A program made the position numbers and the translations under genes. A stretch of 9,379 bases of DNA from Bifidobacteriaceae bacterium (GTDB taxonomy: Bacteria > Actinomycetota > Actinomycetes > Actinomycetales > WQXJ01): the NCBI GenBank assembly GCA_031278675.1, contig JAITJY010000016.1, forward strand, positions 1 through 9,379. The letters run 5' to 3'. Within the stretch, counting starts at the first letter, position 1, and every line of letters starts with the position of its first letter. Below the pieces are notes generated by a model that was not told the DNA's origin, did not search any database, and worked only from the letters and a program-made list of their open reading frames with translations. Shown here piece by piece: positions 4,732 through 9,379 of this stretch.

Positions 4732-5769
4732 TCAGCTAGCCGTGACTCCCTTGTCAGCAAAGAACTGAGCAGCAGCGGGATGGATCGGAAGGTCAATTCC
4801 CGCGATCCCGTGCAGGCCACTCTCCAGCTTGATGTTCTCCTTCGCCGTCGGGTGAGAATCGCCAATGATGGTGAGCCCATCGACTGAGTAGAATAACTCC
4901 AACATGTCTGTTACGACGGCATCGTCCAAGTCTTCATGCGCCAAGAGGACGTTCATGACGGCTACCGTGGTCACGTCCTGGGCGGTGCCATAGGCGCTCG
5001 CGGGAATCTGCGATTGCACGTAATACGGGAACTCACTGGTCAGCCTGGCCAGGGCCTCACCCTCTACTGGCACAAACGCCAAGGAAGCGGTCTCACCAAG
5101 TGCCGCAATGGTGGCGTTGCCCAGGCCAGAGGTGGCGAAAGCCGCGTCCATTTCGCCGACCTTGATCGCCTCCACTGCATCGCCGTAATCAAGGAAGGCC
5201 ACCTCCACATCCTCGTAGCTCATGTCATTGGCGGCGAAAATGGCGCGCGCGTTGGCCTCCACACCAGAACCCATTGCGCCGACCCCCACCCGCTTACCTT
5301 TGAGGTCGGAGAAAGACGTTATCCCGGCCTGCGTCGTGGTGATGATCTGGCAGACATTCGGCCACAGGCCCATCAAAGACCGCAGTTGGGTGGCGGGGAC
5401 CGCGTCGGCAAAAGCCTCGGTCGCGTTATAGGCCTGGACCGCCACGTCAGACATGGCGATGGCGATGTCGCCTTCATGCCCCAAAATCCCCTGGATATTC
5501 TCGGAAGACCCCGTGGTCTCCTGGGCGGATGTCTTGTAACCAGCGTTGCCTAGGACCTCAGAGAAGGCGTTCCCGACGGGGTAGTAGAGCCCGCTAGCCG
5601 GTCCGGTCAACACAGTGATGAACTGTGTTGACCGGTCCACTGCGGTACCTGTATCGCCATCCCCCGGGTCGGTTTCCGGATTATTAGTGCTGTTGGTGCA
5701 GGCGGCTAGAAGGGCCGCAGTGGCTATCAGCGCGACGGCCGGAAGAAGTCTTCTTGGTTTGGTTAGCAT
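4732..5769 (-). CDS. TAXI-family TRAP transporter solute-binding lipoprotein
   Basis: I place the start at the ATG at 5769-5767 because it gives a clean signal peptide: MLTKPRR, a hydrophobic stretch, then the lipobox LAAC with Cys24. The frame stays open to 6012 but that extension does not look coding. The mature 345-residue protein has the hallmarks of TAXI (TRAP-associated extracytoplasmic immunogenic) proteins: FITVLTGPASGLYYPVGNAF (50-69), TTGSSENIQGIL (85-96), GDIAIAMSDVAVQAYN (100-115), DLKGKRVGVGAMGSGVEANA (155-174) and a C-terminal LPIHPAAAQFFADKG. These bind small organic acids or amino acids such as glutamate and pass them to a fused DctQM-type permease driven by an ion gradient. 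No such permease gene is in the window; the next gene downstream is unrelated. No Shine-Dalgarno sequence precedes the start. Residues 45-55 are encoded by a perfect 14-bp inverted repeat. Confidence 0.88.
   Translation of the reverse strand: MLTKPRRLLPAVALIATAALLAACTNSTNNPETDPGDGDTGTAVDRSTQFITVLTGPASGLYYPVGNAFSEVLGNAGYKTSAQETTGSSENIQGILGHEGDIAIAMSDVAVQAYNATEAFADAVPATQLRSLMGLWPNVCQIITTTQAGITSFSDLKGKRVGVGAMGSGVEANARAIFAANDMSYEDVEVAFLDYGDAVEAIKVGEMDAAFATSGLGNATIAALGETASLAFVPVEGEALARLTSEFPYYVQSQIPASAYGTAQDVTTVAVMNVLLAHEDLDDAVVTDMLELFYSVDGLTIIGDSHPTAKENIKLESGLHGIAGIDLPIHPAAAQFFADKGVTAS
5603..5635 (-). repeat. Perfect 14-bp inverted repeat inside the TAXI protein gene
   Basis: CCGGTCAACACAGT (5603-5616) and ACTGTGTTGACCGG (5622-5635) are exact complements separated by five bases. 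It lies in codons 45-55 of the minus-strand gene, just past the signal peptide and the linker. By simple counting, a perfect 14-bp pair with so short a loop would be rare by chance in a window this size. Confidence 0.93.
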
Positions 5770-6187
5770 CGTGGATGTGGAGGATCGGTCCGTGGGGGGA
5801 CTGCTCCCCGCTCCCCTTTCCCTCAGGTGACGGTGGTTCGGGTCACAGCCTAGTGACGGCATTGTTGGCTTCGCTACCCTTTCCAACTCCCGAATCCGGT
5901 GCGTCCCAACCCTCAGATGTGCCACCGCGCTGGCCGGGTTGTGACCGGAGTTGACAGCTACGCGCCCCCGCACCCAACCAAGTCTGTTACCTAGTGGTGC
6001 GTCGAAGCGCACGCGAACCCGCTAGCATAGTCGTTTACAGACGCCCCTGTGCTATGGCGGGTTGGTACGCCCATTGCAGCAGTGCTGCTGGGAATTCCAG
6101 CCCCGCACATCAGCTCTAGGGGATGGTTGTGGAGTGGCAATAAATAAATCGATATCGGCACCTACAAGAGGAATCGATCGGCTCAAA
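5770..6187. other. Divergent intergenic region between TAXI and VanW-family genes
   Basis: This 418-bp stretch holds no credible gene. It contains several small symmetries: a GGGGA/TCCCC hairpin (5796-5800, 5805-5809) just upstream of the TAXI start, GTCAC/GTGAC (5842-5846, 5853-5857), and CAGCAG/CTGCTG (6077-6082, 6085-6090). TTGACA at 5951-5956 has no matching -10 at normal spacing. TAGCAT at 6023-6028 fits a plus-strand TAnnnT -10. On the minus strand TATGCT, overlapping the same place, fits one for the TAXI gene and would imply a ~250-base leader. Near the VanW start the DNA turns AT-rich (6137-6155) and AATCGAT occurs twice, 25 bp apart (6147, 6172). None of the promoter calls is secure. 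Confidence 0.4.
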
Positions 6188-8311
6188 ATGGCAGAAATAC
6201 CTACTTTTTGGCCCCAAAGCTCAGGCCGCAGCTCTGGACGGGTGGGAGCCGACGCCGAAAAACCCCCGGCTGACACACCCGATCAGAACGAAGTGCTGGC
6301 AAAACTGCAGGCCCAGGCCAGTATTGAGGCGGCCGCCGGCCAGGCCTACCGCGAGCCGGAGCCACGCTCCGACAAGTCGGCCATGCCGCAGCCTCTGCTC
6401 CCGCCGCGGCGAGCCGCGCGCTCCAACCTGGAGCACTGGGTCGAAGCGGTCCAGGTTGCCACTCAGCAGGCCGTGGAGGCAGCCACCCAAAGAGCCGTCG
6501 AGGCCGCAACCCAAACCGCCGTCGAGACGGCCACCCGGGCCGCCCTTGAGGCGACCCAAGCAGCACCCGGGATGCCTGCCGGAACACCCGGCACGCCGCC
6601 GCCGCGGCGCCGACGCCCGTCCGAACCGATGCCCAATCCATTCAAGGAAGGTCCCGGCCCGTTCTTCCGGTGGGTCTGGCGGTTCGCCCAGCGCGCCACC
6701 AACCATCGGTGGCTGCTCGCCGGTAGCGCGCTCGGGATCGTACTTATTGGTGTGTACCTGATAACCGCAGCCTCCCTGGCCGACAAAATCCCCAAGGGGA
6801 CCACCGTCGCCGGCGTCGAGATCGGCGGGCTGTCCCGCGCCGAAGCCATCGAAACCCTCGACTTCTCGCTGGCGTCCAGCGCCGAAGCTAGAACACGCGT
6901 CGTTGTCGGAGACCAAGAAACTTGGATCAGCCCGAAAGCGGCCGGCCTGACGTTCTCCTCCTCCGACACGGTGCGCAAGGTCACTGGATTCACCCTGTCA
7001 CCTGGCCGGATGTGGCTGCATCTGAGTGGCGGCGGCGAGTTGGCCCCAGCCGTTTTGACCGAGGCCGGTACCGTCGCAACCTACCTCAGTGCCGTGGGCC
7101 AACAGACCGAGATCCGCGCCACCGACGGGACAATCAGCGTGGCAGCCGCCCAGGTAGTAGTCACAGAACCCAGCGACGGCCTCCAACTAGACGTCGATGC
7201 CGCCGTGCAAGTAGTGCGCAACAGCTTCCTGGTGGCAGAACAGCCTTGGGCACTCCCCACCAAAGTGGTCAAGCCTTCGATTGGGCAAGCCGCCGTTGAC
7301 CAGGCGGTGGCAGAAATTGCCGAACCGCTGTTGTCCGGACCGGTGGTGTGGGAGCAGGGCGGCAAGACCGTCGAATTGTCGGTTGGCAAATTGGCGGGCT
7401 GGGCCCAAGTCGTCGAAAACCCGGCGAAAGCCGGGACCCTGACGCTGAGCTGGGACGAACGCGAGTTGCAAGCCGCCGTCGAGGAGAACTTCCCGGAGCT
7501 GGCCGAATCCGGCGCGGCGCAAGCCTCGTTCATTTTTGAAGGAGACTCGCCCGTCATCGATGACGGGCAGGCCGGAATCATGCTGGACATTGATTCACTG
7601 GTTCCAGCAATGACCCAGGCAGCCACCTCCAGCGGAGATGCGCGCCGAATCGCACTGCCACTATTAGATGTCGATCCGGCCGTCGGCCGGGCCACCTTGG
7701 AATCACTCGGGATTGCCGAGCCGGTGGCCTACTATGAGCTGTCCGGGGCTGAACCGCAAGACGGCTTGGACGCCGTCGAAGCGGCTATTGGCCAGCTCAA
7801 CGGCCAGTTGGTGCTGCCAGAGCAGACGTTCTCCTTGACACAAACTCTGGGCGCAGTCAGCCCCAAACTGGACGGCCTCGCCACTGCTCTGTTCAATGCC
7901 GCGTTTGAGGCCGGCATGGGTGATTTGGACCATACGCCGCACGCCACCTATGTGGCCCGGTTCGGTATGGGACGAGAAGCCTCGCTGGTGGCAGGCGGAG
8001 ATGTCGGATTCCACAACGACACCCCCTCGGGTGTGCTGATCAACGTGGGGATGACGGAGGACCACAAGATCTGGGCCAAGCTGTGGTCCACTAAGTACTG
8101 GACCGTGGAAGGCGAGGTCGGTGAGCCTGGTTCGCACATCGCCGCCCGCACCATCGAGTCCTCCGGACCCGCCTGCGTCCCGCAACCCGACGGGTCAGCC
8201 GGCTTCGAGATCGACTACTCGCGCACCAGGACCGACATTTACGGCTCGTCACCTGGCCAGGAGACCTGGAGCTGGCGCTACGCGCCAACCAACCGCGTCG
8301 CCTGCGCCTAG
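6188..8311 (+). CDS. VanW-family membrane-anchored cell-envelope protein
   Basis: I chose the ATG at 6188 (707 residues); GAGGA at 6168-6172 is rather far upstream. GTG at 6134 with AGGGGA (6118-6123) ten bases upstream is a real alternative, and TTG at 6062 is unlikely. The N-terminal ~175 residues are cytoplasmic and low in complexity. They include four ~8-residue repeats of the type QAVEAATQ/RAVEAATQ (about 92-124), likely helical, then a Pro/Arg stretch. Residues about 175-195 are a transmembrane helix. The exported part begins IPKGTTVAGVEIGGLSRAEA (201-220), the usual opening of VanW proteins, followed by repeated PG_binding_4-like modules. The VanW domain is at about 537-620: LPEQTFSLTQTLGAV, then LFNAAFEAGM (568-577), GREASLVAGGDVGFHNDTPS and GVLI. 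VanW was first seen in vancomycin-resistance clusters, but most members are envelope proteins of unknown function. The segment between TLGAV and LFNAAF is shorter than usual and lacks the GGGxxQ motif. The final section has two cysteines. Confidence 0.82.
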   Translation: MAEIPTFWPQSSGRSSGRVGADAEKPPADTPDQNEVLAKLQAQASIEAAAGQAYREPEPRSDKSAMPQPLLPPRRAARSNLEHWVEAVQVATQQAVEAATQRAVEAATQTAVETATRAALEATQAAPGMPAGTPGTPPPRRRRPSEPMPNPFKEGPGPFFRWVWRFAQRATNHRWLLAGSALGIVLIGVYLITAASLADKIPKGTTVAGVEIGGLSRAEAIETLDFSLASSAEARTRVVVGDQETWISPKAAGLTFSSSDTVRKVTGFTLSPGRMWLHLSGGGELAPAVLTEAGTVATYLSAVGQQTEIRATDGTISVAAAQVVVTEPSDGLQLDVDAAVQVVRNSFLVAEQPWALPTKVVKPSIGQAAVDQAVAEIAEPLLSGPVVWEQGGKTVELSVGKLAGWAQVVENPAKAGTLTLSWDERELQAAVEENFPELAESGAAQASFIFEGDSPVIDDGQAGIMLDIDSLVPAMTQAATSSGDARRIALPLLDVDPAVGRATLESLGIAEPVAYYELSGAEPQDGLDAVEAAIGQLNGQLVLPEQTFSLTQTLGAVSPKLDGLATALFNAAFEAGMGDLDHTPHATYVARFGMGREASLVAGGDVGFHNDTPSGVLINVGMTEDHKIWAKLWSTKYWTVEGEVGEPGSHIAARTIESSGPACVPQPDGSAGFEIDYSRTRTDIYGSSPGQETWSWRYAPTNRVACA

Positions 8312-8344
8312 ACCCACTAGGTAGCCGAAACCTTTGCACCTGAG

Positions 8345-8363
8345 CCGAGTTTCGCCTACTCGG
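8345..8363 (+). terminator. Hairpin after the VanW-family gene
   Basis: CCGAGT (8345-8350) and ACTCGG (8358-8363) form a 6-bp stem with a 7-base loop, 33 bases after the stop. It is the first of a run of stem-loops and could end the VanW-family transcript. No U-tract. Confidence 0.4.
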
Positions 8364-8366
8364 GGT

Positions 8367-8407
8367 CCCCGCAAAATCTCGGAGCGAAGCGGAGAGAGTT
8401 TGTGGGG
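8367..8407 (+). terminator. Large stem-loop, second of the cluster
   Basis: CCCCGCAAAATCTC (8367-8380) pairs with GAGAGTTTGTGGGG (8394-8407), with one G-U pair and one mismatch. The 13-base loop contains GAGCGAAGC (8382-8390), which is exactly complementary to the apex of the stem-loop at 8473-8503. It may act as a terminator with the hairpin before it, or be part of a larger structured RNA. Confidence 0.5.
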
Positions 8408-8415
8408 TGCCTTTA

Positions 8416-8439
8416 GGAGAGCGTTGAACAACGCCCTCC
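8416..8439. repeat. 11-bp inverted repeat, third stem-loop of the cluster
   Basis: GGAGAGCGTTG (8416-8426) and CAACGCCCTCC (8429-8439) pair with a single mismatch around AA. Its apex, GTTGAACAAC, nearly matches that of the fifth stem-loop (GTTGAGCAAC). Confidence 0.7.
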
Positions 8440-8472
8440 AAGGACGCCCGACAGCGCCTGTCTGCCGCGTTT

Positions 8473-8503
8473 GCGCTGGGGAGAGCTTCGCTCTCCCCAG
8501 CGC
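8473..8503. repeat. Perfect 14-bp inverted repeat, fourth stem-loop of the cluster
   Basis: GCGCTGGGGAGAGC (8473-8486) and GCTCTCCCCAGCGC (8490-8503) are exact complements with only TTC between them. This is the most stable-looking hairpin in the gene-free stretch. There is no T-run after it. Confidence 0.92.
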
Positions 8504-8513
8504 GGGCACGGTC

Positions 8514-8537
8514 GGCCGGTGTTGAGCAACACCGGCC
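8514..8537. repeat. Perfect 11-bp inverted repeat, fifth stem-loop of the cluster
   Basis: GGCCGGTGTTG (8514-8524) and CAACACCGGCC (8527-8537) are exact complements around AG; as RNA this is a 10-bp stem with a GAGC loop. It begins ten bases after the fourth stem-loop ends. Confidence 0.9.
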
Positions 8538-8569
8538 TAGTGGATCCCGCGAGGGATTCGGGGCACATC

Positions 8570-8598
8570 TGGGCGCGGCCGGAAGAGCCGTCCGCCCA
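8570..8598. repeat. Interrupted inverted repeat, sixth stem-loop of the cluster
   Basis: TGGGCG (8570-8575) pairs with CGCCCA (8593-8598), and inside it CGGC (8576-8579) pairs with GCCG (8587-8590), leaving a two-base bulge. A smaller GTGCG/CGCAC pair follows at 8610-8624. The rest of 8312-8690 contains no gene that I can support. Confidence 0.6.
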
Positions 8599-8607
8599 GG
8601 CGCGGCG

Positions 8608-8637
8608 TTGTGCGAGGGCCGCACCAGCCGCCACAAT
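8608..8637 (+). promoter_or_regulatory. Weak promoter candidate for the terminal substrate-binding protein gene
   Basis: TTGTGC (8608-8613) and CACAAT (8632-8637) are 18 bp apart and match the -35 and -10 consensus at three and four of six positions. They lie about 55 bp upstream of the TTG start at 8691. The call is tentative. Confidence 0.3.
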
Positions 8638-8690
8638 GGAATCCTCAGTTCGCCCGCCCCACACGGGGCAACCCCGGAAAGGCATCCACC

Positions 8691-9379
8691 TTGCGCACTC
8701 GACAACTAATCGCTGCATCAGCTATCGCGCTGGTAGCCGCAGCCGCCGGCTGCGGCTCCGACCAGCCCGGTTCCAACTCCGCCGGTTCACTGACCAAAGT
8801 TTCCATCGCCATCCAACCGTGGCTGGGCTACGGCGCCTGGTATATCGCCCAAGACCAAGGCTATTTCGCAGACAACGGACTCGAAGTCGAATTGGTGGAT
8901 TTCGAGGCGGACGCCGACATGCTGGCGGCCCTCGCTGCGGGCCAGGTAGACGCGTTGAACGTCGCCTCACACGGCGCGCTGCTCATGATTGAGACAGGAG
9001 TGGACGCCAAGATTGTGCTCCTAGAGGACGCATCCACCAGCGCGGATGCCATCATCACCAGCGGCGGGATCGCCAGCGTGAAGGATCTGGCTGGCCAGGA
9101 GGTGGCCTACGAAGAAGGCACCACCTCCGACCTGTTGTTGAACTACGCGCTGAGCGAGGCCGGGCTCAGCATTGACGATATCAAGAAGGTGCCGATGGGT
9201 GCCGCAGAGGCCGGCGCGGCGCTGATCGCAGGCCGGGTCCCGGCGGCGGTCACCTACGAGCCGTACATCACCGAAGCGAAAGCCCAAAATGATGCCGTCG
9301 AGGTGCTCTATGAGGCCTCCGCCAAGGAAGGGCTGATCTCCGACGTGCTGATGGTGGGTGGCAGCTTCGCCAAAGACAA
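8691..9379 (+). CDS. SsuA/NMT1-like ABC transporter substrate-binding lipoprotein, 3' end missing
   Basis: The start is a TTG at 8691, supported by AAAGG at 8678-8682 eight bases upstream and by an immediate signal peptide: RTRQL, a hydrophobic stretch (IAASAIALVAAAA) and a lipobox ending in Cys21. The 229 visible residues match the periplasmic-binding family that includes SsuA, TauA and the NMT1/THI5-like proteins: IQPWLGYGAWYIAQDQGYFA then DNGLEVELVDF, ADMLAALAAGQVDALN, and later VKDLAGQEVAYEEGTTSDLL and VPAAVTYEPYITEA. Such proteins bind sulfonates, taurine, nitrate, pyrimidine precursors or related small molecules and deliver them to an ABC permease and ATPase, whose genes would be expected beyond the right edge. 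The substrate cannot be told from this part. The gene is preceded by the stem-loop cluster and is the third substrate-binding lipoprotein in the window. Confidence 0.87.
   Translation, partial: MRTRQLIAASAIALVAAAAGCGSDQPGSNSAGSLTKVSIAIQPWLGYGAWYIAQDQGYFADNGLEVELVDFEADADMLAALAAGQVDALNVASHGALLMIETGVDAKIVLLEDASTSADAIITSGGIASVKDLAGQEVAYEEGTTSDLLLNYALSEAGLSIDDIKKVPMGAAEAGAALIAGRVPAAVTYEPYITEAKAQNDAVEVLYEASAKEGLISDVLMVGGSFAKD

Noticed and set aside
4936..5553. Plus-strand 205-codon frame
   Set aside because: Antisense of the TAXI protein gene; no family features.
5770..6012. N-terminal extension of the TAXI protein from an ATG at 6012
   Set aside because: The extension is not signal-peptide-like and would bury the lipobox about 105 residues into the protein.
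5770..6020. Riboswitch in the TAXI gene leader
   Set aside because: The long leader is suggestive, but I could not match it to the conserved cores of riboswitch classes I know.
8091..8705. Minus-strand 204-codon frame over the stem-loop cluster
   Set aside because: It crosses several perfect palindromes and the end of the VanW-family gene, and its translation is Arg/Ser/Pro-rich without recognisable motifs.
8471..8992. Plus-strand 173-codon frame
   Set aside because: Out of frame with the substrate-binding protein that begins at 8691, which has a signal peptide, lipobox and family motifs.

Overview
The window is GC-rich, with lipobox signal peptides, a probable leaderless gene, short proline-rich membrane proteins and a small helix-turn-helix gene of a kind common in actinobacteria. 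I read it as a chromosomal segment of an actinomycete (Actinomycetota); the genus cannot be told from sequence alone. No rRNA, tRNA, transposase or CRISPR array was found.

Layout. Positions 1-147 (minus strand) hold the 3' end of a PadR-like regulator gene whose stop overlaps the start of a gene leaving the left edge. Positions about 181-860 are a tandem array of five ~136-bp units, each with a long near-perfect hairpin. At 867-1044 the array abuts a 5'-truncated, frameshifted helix-turn-helix gene. Next come two plus-strand genes: a RidA-family protein (1141-1785) whose N-terminus is a Thr-Asn/Thr-Asp tract encoded by a hexanucleotide repeat, and a proline-rich, single-pass, pilin-like membrane protein (1897-2673). 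A hairpin separates them from a convergent minus-strand block: nitroreductase-family protein (2714-3391), PotD-like polyamine-binding lipoprotein (3432-4526), a ~40-codon hydrophobic gene remnant, and a TAXI-type TRAP solute-binding lipoprotein (4732-5769). A 418-bp divergent intergenic region leads to a plus-strand VanW-family cell-envelope protein (6188-8311), then a 380-bp gene-free stretch packed with stem-loops, then an SsuA/NMT1-like ABC substrate-binding lipoprotein running off the right edge (8691-9379).

How it fits together. Three substrate-binding lipoproteins of three unrelated transporter types lie within about 6 kb. No intact permease or ATPase gene accompanies the PotD-like or TAXI proteins inside the window; the only permease-like trace is the short remnant between them. 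The left 1.1 kb looks like a decayed, recombination-prone region (two truncated regulators around a repeat array). The rest looks like ordinary transport and envelope genes with unusual repeats and hairpins between and inside them.

The strongest candidates for something undescribed are the hairpin array at 181-860, the stem-loop cluster at 8345-8598, the repeat-extended RidA protein, and a VanW domain lacking its usual Gly-rich core motif.
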